Below the pieces are notes generated by a model. It was not told where the DNA came from, searched no databases, and saw only the letters and a program-made list of their open reading frames with translations. From Winogradskyella pacifica (lineage in GTDB: Bacteria; Bacteroidota; Bacteroidia; Flavobacteriales; Flavobacteriaceae), in contig NZ_JABFDI010000001.1 in NCBI RefSeq assembly GCF_013403915.1, forward strand, positions 310,001-374,000: a stretch of 64,000 nt of DNA. The letters are read 5' to 3'. Shown in pieces: positions 25,169-32,211 of the stretch. The position numbers and the translations under genes were made by a program. Within the stretch, counting starts at the first letter, position 1; every line of letters begins with the position of its first letter.

Positions 25169-26377
25169 ATGACAAAAAACAACTTTATTCTATTTTTTAT
25201 AGCAATCAATTTCTTAAGCTGTTCTTCTCTAAAGAGGTTAAAAACAGTAACCCAAGGAAAAGTTGAACAAGAAAATTATACTGAAGAAATTCCATTTAAA
25301 TTTGTTAAAAATCAAATCATAATCGAAGTAGAAATTAATAATAAAAATTATAGTTTCATATTCGATACAGGAAATGAATTAACAACTATTGACCCTAATA
25401 TTATAAATGAAATTAGCTATAAATCAAACAACGTTAAGGGCAGAATATCTGATGCTAATAAAACTATAACTTCAAATGAATACCTATCAATTTCCAATAT
25501 TAAAATAGGAAAAATTGATTTTAAAAATATCGGTGCATATTCTTCCGATTTTACGCATTATTATCAGTTTTTAGGACCAGATACATATTATGGAATAATT
25601 GGAAATAATTTAATGAGGAAAGCAAAATGGCAAATTGATTATAAAAATAAAGTTATTCGTATATCAGATAAGATTGATAATTTTAACATTGGTGGTAATT
25701 CAAAAATTTTTAAAACAAATTCTGGCAAATATGGAAATGCGAAAATCAAAATAAAACTAAATGGAATTGAAGATTCATACACATTCGACACGGGTTTCAG
25801 TGGAAATATAAGTGCTAACTTATCTCTTTTTAATAAACTAAATTCAAAAAAAAACATACCATATGTTACTACAACGGGACTAACTAGTGTAAATGCGAAT
25901 GGAATAACTAAAAGCACTAAATACAACTCATTGCTTTCAATACAATTACTTAACGACATTAAACTTTCTAATCAAATTGTTACATTTAAAGAGAATGCAT
26001 CAAATTTAATTGGTAATACTTTTTTTGAGAAATTTACAATTACTTTAGATTGGGCAAATGAGATTTTTTATTTAGACCAAAATTCTTATTTTAATGACGA
26101 TATATTAACTGAACACCAAATATTCTTTCATCCAAATTATGAGCAAAATACAATTATTATATATTCCTATGAGGACAATTACTTGTTAGACAAACCTATT
26201 GAGCTTGGCACACAAATAATTGCAATTAATGGTATTAATGTTTCAAATTTCAACACCCAAGAATTATATGATTATTGGACAAACAATCGTTTTACGAAAA
26301 ATGTGGAAATTGAAATTGAGGAAAAAGGTCTCAAAAGGAAAATAACATTAACAGAAAAACAGTTGCTTCCGAAATAA
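25169..26377 (+). CDS. Retropepsin-like aspartyl protease with PDZ domain, lipoprotein (cassette 9)
   Basis: 402 aa. FFIAINFLSC gives a lipobox (C18). Two D-T-G motifs, D66 in FIFDTGNE and D207 in YTFDTGFSG, mark two halves of a retropepsin-like fold, and GIIGNNLM and LIGNTFFEKF are the matching hydrophobic-Gly motifs. The C-terminus is PDZ-like (ELGTQIIAINGINVSNF). It is likely an envelope protease or peptide-binding protein. It is very AT-rich compared with the core genes. Confidence 0.8.
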   Translation: MTKNNFILFFIAINFLSCSSLKRLKTVTQGKVEQENYTEEIPFKFVKNQIIIEVEINNKNYSFIFDTGNELTTIDPNIINEISYKSNNVKGRISDANKTITSNEYLSISNIKIGKIDFKNIGAYSSDFTHYYQFLGPDTYYGIIGNNLMRKAKWQIDYKNKVIRISDKIDNFNIGGNSKIFKTNSGKYGNAKIKIKLNGIEDSYTFDTGFSGNISANLSLFNKLNSKKNIPYVTTTGLTSVNANGITKSTKYNSLLSIQLLNDIKLSNQIVTFKENASNLIGNTFFEKFTITLDWANEIFYLDQNSYFNDDILTEHQIFFHPNYEQNTIIIYSYEDNYLLDKPIELGTQIIAINGINVSNFNTQELYDYWTNNRFTKNVEIEIEEKGLKRKITLTEKQLLPK

Positions 26378-26381
26378 ATAC

Positions 26382-26523
26382 GTGTGGTAACCCGTATATA
26401 AAAAATTGCTGGTTTTAGGCTTAAACAAAGGTCGTTGCACGTTTGCTACGTCTGATTTTCCTTCGGAAAATCCTCGCACACAAACACGCAACATTTCATA
26501 TACGTAACACGTTGGCCACAAGC
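26382..26523 (+). repeat. attC-like element H (after cassette 9)
   Basis: R''-like GTGTGGTAAC (26382-26391); arms GTATATAAAA and TTTCATATAC pair with one A-C mismatch. The inner hairpin GTTGCACGTTTG / CACAAACACGCAAC contains the small TTTTCCTTCGGAAAA stem-loop. R'-like GTTGGCCACAAGC (26511-26523) belongs to the toxin-antitoxin cassette. This is the clearest complete element. Confidence 0.78.
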
Positions 26524-26549
26524 AAAAAAACATCCAGAACCCATTAAAC

Positions 26550-26580
26550 TTACGTAATAATTTATTAAATTTGTACGTAA
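26550..26580 (+). promoter_or_regulatory. Promoter and possible operator of the toxin-antitoxin cassette
   Basis: TAAATTTG at 26566-26573 fits TAnnTTTG. The region is framed by TTACGTA (from 26550) and TACGTAA (ending 26580), an inverted repeat overlapping the promoter, as expected for autoregulation by the ribbon-helix-helix antitoxin. The cassette therefore seems to carry its own promoter. Confidence 0.6.
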
Positions 26581-26591
26581 ACAAAAATGTT

Positions 26592-26837
26592 ATGGATAAA
26601 AAACTCACATTAAGTTTAGACAAAACAATTATCGAAAGTGCAAAAAACTATGCTAAATCGAATAATATTAGCTTGTCGAAGCTTATCGAATCATATTTAA
26701 AGACTCTGACAAATCGCAAAAAAAATTCTGCCGAAATAACACCTCTTGTTGAAAGTTTAAGTGGTGTGATTTCACTTGACAAAGATTTTGATGTCAAAGA
26801 TGCCTACGCTGATTATTTAATTGAAAAATACAAATGA
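26592..26837 (+). CDS. DUF6364-type ribbon-helix-helix antitoxin (cassette 10)
   Basis: 81 aa from the ATG at 26592. The upstream in-frame ATG at 26571 overlaps the promoter, so it is not used. The N-terminus KKLTLSLDKTIIESAKNYAK with NNISLSKLIESYL is a ribbon-helix-helix DNA-binding motif; the C-terminal tail is acidic and aromatic and should wrap the toxin. It overlaps the toxin start by 4 bases (ATGA). It neutralises the PIN toxin and represses its own promoter, by family knowledge. Confidence 0.87.
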   Translation: MDKKLTLSLDKTIIESAKNYAKSNNISLSKLIESYLKTLTNRKKNSAEITPLVESLSGVISLDKDFDVKDAYADYLIEKYK

Positions 26838-27247
26838 GTAGATTATTAATTGACACAAATATTGTTATTGACCTTCTTTCAAAAAGAGAAAAATTCTATG
26901 ACGAGGCTGCTGATTTGTTTTCTCGTGCGGATAAAAAAGAATTAACTTTAGCTATTTCATCATTAACATTTGCGAACACAAACTATATCTTAACAAAATT
27001 AAAATCAGCAAAAGAAGCGAGAGAAATATTAAGGAAATTTAAAGTGCTTGTAGAAGTATTAAGCTTAGATGATAAAATAACTGAATTAGCTTTAAGTGAC
27101 GATAAGTTCCCTGACTTTGAGGACGGACTTCAGTATTACTCAGCTATAGAAAATCAAATTGAAATAATAATTACGAGTAATAAAAAAGACTTTAAAAACT
27201 CAAAAATTCCTATTTTAACCGCGAAAGAATTTTTAGCTCGAAAATAA
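26834..27247 (+). CDS. vapC: PIN-domain toxin, VapC-like (cassette 10)
   Basis: 137 aa, the usual size. LLIDTNIVIDLL (D7) is the first acidic PIN motif, SSLTFANTNYIL the middle helix, FPDFEDGLQYYSA the acidic cluster and IITSNKKDF the last motif. VapC toxins are Mg-dependent RNases that often cut tRNA or rRNA. It is translationally coupled to the antitoxin. Such pairs are common cargo in large integrons, where they resist loss of the array. Confidence 0.9.
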   Translation: MSRLLIDTNIVIDLLSKREKFYDEAADLFSRADKKELTLAISSLTFANTNYILTKLKSAKEAREILRKFKVLVEVLSLDDKITELALSDDKFPDFEDGLQYYSAIENQIEIIITSNKKDFKNSKIPILTAKEFLARK

Positions 27248-27248
27248 T

Positions 27249-27407
27249 GCCAGTGGCTAACACCGTATATAATTTATTGCTGCTTCTCGCCTATTTACAA
27301 TCATACTTACGGAGTTTGATTTCCGTTATTATTTAGTTGCTTAAACTACGTAACACCCGAGCGCAGCGAACAGACGAAGTAAACCATTAACAAAACCGTT
27401 GGCAAAC
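27249..27407 (+). repeat. attC-like element I (after cassette 10)
   Basis: R''-like GCCAGTGGCTAAC (27249-27261) matches the reverse complement of cassette 10's 5' end GTTGGCCACAAGC at 10 of 13 positions. R'-like GTTGGCAAAC (27398-27407) belongs to cassette 11. The inner part contains CCGAGCGCAGCGAACAGAC, also seen in altered form in element E. Confidence 0.7.
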
Positions 27408-27416
27408 ATATCAGAA

Positions 27417-27827
27417 ATGACGAAAATCAGATATACAAAAGAAAGATTAAGAAGTAATTCAAGAATGGGAATATTCTTTGTAGCAATCGGAATTATTCTC
27501 GTTTTGCTATCTTTTATTACTTCAGAATGGAAAGAAATTTCACTCGCATCTATTGGAATTGGACAAATAGGAGCTGGAATTTTTATGTTTTTAATTTATT
27601 ACTTTGAAAACAGAAAACAATATCTGACTCTGAAAAACGGAGAATTAATAAAAAACAGTCTATTTCCAAAAAAACTAAAACTAGCTGAAATAAAATCTAT
27701 AAAGGAATTTGCTGGAGATTTAAAACTAATTACACAAAACACAGAATTTATAATTGACACTCAAATTGTTGAACCGAATTCTCTTGAGGAATTGAAAAAT
27801 GAATTGAAAAATTATAATCTGAAATAA
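27417..27827 (+). CDS. Small two-TM membrane protein (cassette 11)
   Basis: 136 aa from the ATG at 27417; an in-frame TTG at 27399 is part of the attC-like core and is not the start. Two membrane helices (about residues 17-37 and 43-64) are followed by a cytosolic domain with a PH-like strand pattern (YLTLKNGELIKNSLF, LITQNTEFIIDTQIV). Not recognised. Confidence 0.7.
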   Translation: MTKIRYTKERLRSNSRMGIFFVAIGIILVLLSFITSEWKEISLASIGIGQIGAGIFMFLIYYFENRKQYLTLKNGELIKNSLFPKKLKLAEIKSIKEFAGDLKLITQNTEFIIDTQIVEPNSLEELKNELKNYNLK

Positions 27828-27834
27828 AGATACG

Positions 27835-27974
27835 ATTTGCCACACCGTGTATAATTAATTACTTTGGCAAGTGCTTATTTGGAAAATTCCTTCGAAATTT
27901 TATCGGGTTCGTATATGTTTGCTAAATTAGCTGCAAAACCATGTAACAAACCATACACAAAACCGTTGCACTGC
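27835..27974 (+). repeat. attC-like element J (after cassette 11)
   Basis: R''-like ATTTGCCACAC (27835-27845) is the reverse complement of cassette 11's 5' end GTTGGCAAAC with one inserted base. Arms GTGTATAATT and AACCATACAC pair at 8 of 10. R'-like GTTGCACTGC (27965-27974) is the perfect reverse complement of GCAGTGCAAC at 29593, after the LysR gene. Confidence 0.78.
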
Positions 27975-27997
27975 ATTTTCGAAACGAAACTAGACAA

Positions 27998-28594
27998 TTA
28001 CAAATTAATCAATAAATCATTTAAAAAAGCACTGTAATTATCCAACTCAAAAGGCACATCTGCATTTTTTTCCATATCGTGAAAATGATGTGTAGCTAAT
28101 AATTCCATTCCTGTAAAAGCATTCATTTTGTGAAAACCAAACATCACACCATCATCTACACTTTTTTGATTAAAAAACTCATTTTCTAAAGTAAATGCGG
28201 TTTTAGGTGCATTCCAACTTGTAGTAAGTATATATTTTTTTCCGTGCATTAAACCACCTGTTCCGTAATTGATGTTTGGATTTTTTCTGCTTCTCCCATC
28301 ACTTGAATAAATTCCATTTTGATGTCCTTCCGTAAAAACTTCATCAATATATTTTTTAAACCCAAAAGGAATTTGAAACCACCAAATTGGCGTATGATAA
28401 ATCACTATATCTGCCCACTTAAATTTTTCAACTTCTTGCTTTACATCATAATTGTCGCCCACTTGAGTAAATTTTACTTCAAATTCCTCACGCGTATCAA
28501 AATATGAAATAGTATTGTTGAAAAGTGTTTCGTTAAATCTTCCACCAGAATGTGCAAAAGGATGACTTCCATTAATTATAAATATATTTTTCAT
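27998..28594 (-). CDS. MdaB-like NAD(P)H quinone reductase (cassette 12)
   Basis: 198 aa. Flavodoxin-like fold with the N-terminal FIINGSHPFAHSGG phosphate-binding loop, IVIYHTPIWWFQIPFGFKKY and the GTGGLMHGKKYILTTSWNAP segment typical of MdaB (modulator of drug activity B). It reduces quinones or other electrophiles with two electrons using FAD/FMN. It is transcribed away from the LysR gene at 28688 and both lie in one cassette, the only minus-strand intact gene of the array. Confidence 0.88.
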   Translation of the reverse strand: MKNIFIINGSHPFAHSGGRFNETLFNNTISYFDTREEFEVKFTQVGDNYDVKQEVEKFKWADIVIYHTPIWWFQIPFGFKKYIDEVFTEGHQNGIYSSDGRSRKNPNINYGTGGLMHGKKYILTTSWNAPKTAFTLENEFFNQKSVDDGVMFGFHKMNAFTGMELLATHHFHDMEKNADVPFELDNYSAFLNDLLINL

Positions 28595-28639
28595 TGGTCT
28601 CTTATTTTATTTGAGGCAAAATTAAAGCAATACTTATTA

Positions 28640-28668
28640 TTGTAAAAATAATACAAATCATACCTTTG
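28640..28668 (+). promoter_or_regulatory. Promoter of the LysR gene (TTG-18-TACCTTTG)
   Basis: TTG at 28640 and TACCTTTG at 28661-28668 are 18 bases apart, a good Bacteroidota -33/-7 pair, 20 bases before the ATG at 28688. On the other strand TAATTTTG (28617-28624) can serve the quinone reductase gene. Confidence 0.65.
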
Positions 28669-28687
28669 TATAAATATTTTAATAGCT

Positions 28688-29590
28688 ATGGTGAATTTAG
28701 AATGGTATAGAACATTTAAAGAAATATATGAAAACGGAACTTTAACTAAAGCTTCTATTGCTTTATATGCTTCTCAACCCGGAGTTAGTGTGCACTTAAA
28801 TGCTTTAGAAGCTTATGTTGGTAAAAAGCTATTTGAGCGAACTTCCAGAAAAATGATTCCAACAGAAGACGGAAAATTTTTATATGAATATATTATTGAG
28901 TCTTTAAAAAAACTTGAAATAGCAGAACAGCATTTTAAAAAAACCACGCAAGAAAAAAATCCATCTCTAAACATTGGAATGTGCTCAGAAATGTTTCAAC
29001 TAATTATTGAACCCGAAATCCCAAAACTAGATTTTGACCTAGTAGCTAGATTTGGAGCACATACAGATCTAATAAAAGATCTAAACAATGGCATTTTAGA
29101 TTTAGTAATAACACCTAAAAAACAGAATGAAAAAAAATCATTAGTTGAGTATATTCCGTTTTCAAAAGAAAGAATCGTTTTAATTGCAGGAAATAAAACG
29201 AATGTAACTAAAATACAAAAACACCTAAAATCGAACGACTTACACGAGTTAGAAGACGAACTACTTCAAAATGTTTGGTATAGTTCATCAAACGAAATGG
29301 AACATTTTAGACGTTTTTGGTTTGAGAATTTTAATAAGAAACCTGCTTTTAAACCCAACTATATTTTACCAAACATTACTTCTATTATAAGATGTTTAAA
29401 CAATGGAAATGGACTTGCATTAGTTCCTGATTTTTTATGTCAAGAACAAATTTTAAGAAATGAAATAAATTTAGTTTGGGAAGGAGAAGTAAAAACGGAA
29501 AACACTTTATATTTTGCATCAAGAACAGATTTGAAATACAAAAAAGAATTAGATATTATTAAGAATATATTTAAATCAAAAATGAAATAA
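28688..29590 (+). CDS. LysR-family transcriptional regulator (cassette 12)
   Basis: 300 aa. The N-terminal winged HTH is typical (MVNLEWYRTFKEIYENGTL, SQPGVSVHLNALEAYVGKKL, FERTSRKMIPTEDG), and the rest is a periplasmic-binding-like effector domain. It is divergent from the quinone reductase gene with a 93-base spacer, so it almost surely controls it, probably activating it on exposure to a quinone-like compound. The effector is inferred. Confidence 0.92.
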   Translation: MVNLEWYRTFKEIYENGTLTKASIALYASQPGVSVHLNALEAYVGKKLFERTSRKMIPTEDGKFLYEYIIESLKKLEIAEQHFKKTTQEKNPSLNIGMCSEMFQLIIEPEIPKLDFDLVARFGAHTDLIKDLNNGILDLVITPKKQNEKKSLVEYIPFSKERIVLIAGNKTNVTKIQKHLKSNDLHELEDELLQNVWYSSSNEMEHFRRFWFENFNKKPAFKPNYILPNITSIIRCLNNGNGLALVPDFLCQEQILRNEINLVWEGEVKTENTLYFASRTDLKYKKELDIIKNIFKSKMK

Positions 29591-29592
29591 AC

Positions 29593-29615
29593 GCAGTGCA
29601 ACAAAGTACTGTGGC
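29593..29615 (+). repeat. Remnant attC-like end K (right end of cassette 12)
   Basis: GCAGTGCAAC (29593-29602) matches cassette 12's 5' end exactly in reverse complement (10/10, and 13 of 14 if extended). The element then breaks off into IS-related sequence, so its right half is lost. Confidence 0.65.
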
Positions 29616-29639
29616 AAAAAAACACGTAAAAAAGTATTA

Positions 29640-29794
29640 ATTTTTACTAAAGTTCGTTTATAATTTCTATCATATAGTAACCTCGATTTAGCTATTGCAA
29701 AAGCCTGTTTCAGTAGTTTATTACACACGGCGATTAATGCTATTTTTTTGCGCTTTCCTTTATAGCTACGATTCCCACGTAAAGATCTTGGCAT
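29640..29794 (-). pseudogene. C-terminal fragment of an IS110-family transposase
   Basis: The frame reads RSYKGKRKKIALIAVCNKLL then KQAFAIAKSRLLYDRNYK, characteristic of the C-terminal end of IS110/IS116-family transposases in Bacteroidota. The catalytic N-terminal DEDD part is absent and a stop precedes the ATG at 29794. It is a dead remnant at the right edge of the cassette array. Confidence 0.75.
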
Positions 29795-29819
29795 GCTTTA
29801 AAAAGTCCACTAAGATCAT

Positions 29820-30479
29820 TTAGTATTGGTAAATACTATAAACGAAAATTGACAACGAACTAATTAATTTACAAACCAGATTGGTAAATGAATACACAGT
29901 AAAAACCAAAGGAGTCGCCAAATGTAGGTCGTAATTTAAGCGGTCAAAATCAAAATCCAACACACCATACGTTAGTGCAATATGGGTAGCACCATCCGCA
30001 AAGCCTACCTGCGCAATATCAAAATCAGTTAGTGTTAACGCAAAATCACTGCTAGAAATTTCTAACTCAAACGGTAAAACCTGCCTTACATCACACGCTG
30101 GTGTATAGCTAAACTGCTCCAACAATTGCAAACCATGTACCTGCCCTACCCCATTTGCAACACAGCGTTCACCACGTTTATGTGTCGTATCCAAAGCCTT
30201 TATAGCCGTAAACAAGCCCATCAAACGACTATGAAAATGTGTGAATTTGTGCCCCTTATAAAACGGATACAATGCAGATCTAAACGCTTTATTTATTGCA
30301 GAACAATGGCCAAACTCATTGGCATTTTCGCGCACGCGCTGCATACTAGCCTTGCTCTTTATTGCTTTTTTAGTAAACCCACCACCCGCTTTTCGTGCAA
30401 TCGGCTTACCATTCAAATAATAAAAATTAATACCATTTAACGTCCCTACTAAAGGGATAATTCCGGTCTGTTGTGCCAT
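29820..30479 (-). pseudogene. Truncated flavobacterial hypothetical protein
   Basis: From the ATG at 30479 (MAQQTGIIPLVGTLNGINFY, then ARKAGGGFTKKAIK and MQRVRENANEFGHCS) this looks like a conserved, uncharacterised flavobacterial family that I recall as longer. The last 20 or so residues (LISSLSIFVYSIYQY) look unlike the rest and lie against the IS110 fragment, so the C-terminus is probably lost. The function of the family is unknown to me. Confidence 0.55.
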
Positions 30480-30538
30480 AACACCATATTTTAAGTTAAA
30501 CACTTACAATACAGCAATATACAAAATATTATAATACA

Positions 30539-30593
30539 GGTTATAGCGTGGTTATAGCATGCTTATAAAATGCTTAAAACAAGCTTATAGCGT
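30539..30593. repeat. 11-bp tandem repeat, five copies
   Basis: Units GGTTATAGCGT, GGTTATAGCAT, GCTTATAAAAT, GCTTAAAACAA and GCTTATAGCGT follow without gaps. The 11-base period is about one helical turn. The block lies 60 bases upstream of the truncated gene on the minus strand. The 30504-30822 spacer otherwise holds only the worn element L. Confidence 0.85.
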
Positions 30594-30653
30594 AAGTGAT
30601 GACATGGAGTTAGCAATTAAGTTAATAACCAGAATAGTAATACGGGCGTATGA

Positions 30654-30750
30654 CCTTAAGTCGTGTATAATTAAATGTTTCGTTGTGGCCAACTAACGAA
30701 AAGTCTAGCGGATGTTCTTTTACGTTTTTATTTGCTAAATTGGGTGTCAA
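30654..30750 (+). repeat. Worn attC-like element L
   Basis: TTAAGTCGTGTATAATTAAA resembles the left arm of elements A and J, and TTTTTATTTGCTAAATTGGG resembles the second-type right end of E and F, but both cores lack AAC/GTT. It is a decayed copy just outside the recognised cassettes. Confidence 0.5.
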
Positions 30751-30822
30751 TACACATAACAAAATCACACAAAAAAACGTAAGAATCAATACCACACACC
30801 ATACGTTCCAAATCAAGCCCAC

Positions 30823-32058
30823 ATGACACCATCACATCAGCATTACGCCATCGAAGACACAGCGCGTTCACCACAAGCACATTGGTTATCGCATTTACTG
30901 AATGGCGTCTATAAATTACCAGGATTAGAACGAAAAAAAGGTGTCTTGTTTTCAAATTCCGTATTAGAAAAATATATCCAAGAAGAAGAAAAACACGATA
31001 ATTTTAAGCTTACATCAGGACGAAACAGAAGCCTGAGAACATTATCAACTGGTGAGCAAAAAAAAGCATTATTGTCTTATCTATTGCAACAAAACCCAGA
31101 TTTCATCGTCTTAAATAATCCTTATGAAACCTTAGACAAAGCGTCTGTCTCTCTATTAAAACAACAATTAATTGCCTTGTCTAAAGACATGCCTATTGTG
31201 TTTATTTTCAACAGGCAAGAGGATCTCTTACCCGTAATCAGCCACGCCATTACCTTTGAAAAAGACAAGCTTAAAGCCGTGGTGCCCATTGAAGACTATA
31301 GGTTTAAAAAACGAGTGTTTGTTTTTGAGAAAGACATTCCACCGGCGATAACAACGTATAGCAATATTCCAGAAGTGCTCGTAGAACTTAAAAATGTAAA
31401 TGTGAATTATGAGGATCGTTGTATTCTAAAAGATATCAACTGGACCATCAAAAAAAAGGAATTCTGGCATTTAATAGGCCCTAATGGCTCTGGTAAAACC
31501 ACATTGCTATCCATGATTTATGGGAACAATAGCAAAGGCTATGGTCAAGACCTATACCTCTTTGGTAAGAAAAAAGGCTCTGGAGAAAGTGTTTGGGATA
31601 TCAAACAAAAGATAGGTTATATCAGTCCTGCAATGTTAGAGTTATTTAATCGAAGCCATACTGTAGAACACATGATTCTTTCAGGTTTTTTTGATAGTGT
31701 GGGCTTATACCAAACACCATCGACCTTACAAATACAAACGGCTGCACAGTGGATGGATGCCTTAAACTTAAGTGACAAAAAAAATACGGCTTTTCTTAGA
31801 TTAGCACCAGCAATCCAACGTCTAATTTTAATAGCAAGAGCGATGATTAAGCATCCGCCTTTGTTGATCTTAGATGAACCGTTAATTAATGTCAATGATG
31901 AAGGTAGAGCGCTAATTTCTGCATTAATAAATAAAATCGCCAACGAAAGTGAGACCAGTATTTTGTTTGTTTCACATCGTGATGAGGCTGATATCCACCC
32001 TGATTTTATTTACGAGCTCACCCCCTCTCCTGATGGTTCTGTTGGTCTGAAAAAATGA
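30823..32058 (+). CDS. ModF-like ATP-binding protein with two NBDs
   Basis: 411 aa. The second half is a full ABC ATPase (Walker A GPNGSGKTTLL, Walker B LLILDEPL). The first half has an ABC signature (LSTGEQKKALL) and a Walker B-like FIVLNNPYETLD but no Walker A, so only one complete nucleotide site forms. This asymmetric layout is usual for ModF/PhrA-like proteins of Bacteroidota as I recall them. No permease is adjacent. A cytosolic role is likely; ModF is linked to molybdate, but no mod genes are here. Confidence 0.8.
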   Translation: MTPSHQHYAIEDTARSPQAHWLSHLLNGVYKLPGLERKKGVLFSNSVLEKYIQEEEKHDNFKLTSGRNRSLRTLSTGEQKKALLSYLLQQNPDFIVLNNPYETLDKASVSLLKQQLIALSKDMPIVFIFNRQEDLLPVISHAITFEKDKLKAVVPIEDYRFKKRVFVFEKDIPPAITTYSNIPEVLVELKNVNVNYEDRCILKDINWTIKKKEFWHLIGPNGSGKTTLLSMIYGNNSKGYGQDLYLFGKKKGSGESVWDIKQKIGYISPAMLELFNRSHTVEHMILSGFFDSVGLYQTPSTLQIQTAAQWMDALNLSDKKNTAFLRLAPAIQRLILIARAMIKHPPLLILDEPLINVNDEGRALISALINKIANESETSILFVSHRDEADIHPDFIYELTPSPDGSVGLKK

Positions 32059-32211
32059 TATCCTATGATGAGAATATAAAACCAAAACTTTATCTGAGCA
32101 ATCAAGATAGGTGTAATGATTTTAATATAAGGAACCTTGTAAACGCAGGACTCACATTTCTAAAAGCTAAAATCTAATCCCCCATAACCACAGCGATTAC
32201 TATTCTCAAAT

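Larger units (their letters stand above)
15494..29602 (+). mobile_element. Integron-like gene cassette array with atypical attC-like sites, no integrase
   Basis: About twelve cassettes of one or two genes each are separated by inverted-repeat elements at 16202, 17646, 18530, 20506, 21822, 22570, 24260, 25103, 26382, 27249 and 27835. Each element lies 3' of a gene and ends in GTT just before the next. For most cassettes the 5' GTT-end is the reverse complement of the same cassette's 3' end but not of its neighbours'. Examples are 25157-25166 with 26382-26391 (10/10), 27965-27974 with 29593-29602 (10/10) and 22665-22674 with 24260-24269 (10/10). Well-preserved element sizes, about 75-145 bases core to core, match the range known for integron attC sites. 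Core sequences do not fit RYYYAAC/GTTRRRY except for AAC/GTT, and no recombinase gene is in the window. Confidence 0.75.

Noticed and set aside
27399..27416. TTG start for the cassette 11 gene
   Set aside because: The TTG belongs to the GTTGGCAAAC core; the ATG at 27417 is the natural start.
16202..29615. Elements between the cassettes as MITEs or REP repeats
   Set aside because: A transposed repeat would have the same ends in each copy and target duplications; here the ends vary and match within a cassette, and positions are always 3' of genes.
30654..30812. The ModF-like gene as a further cassette
   Set aside because: Element L lacks AAC/GTT cores and no matching element lies after 32058, so the gene is taken as core chromosome.
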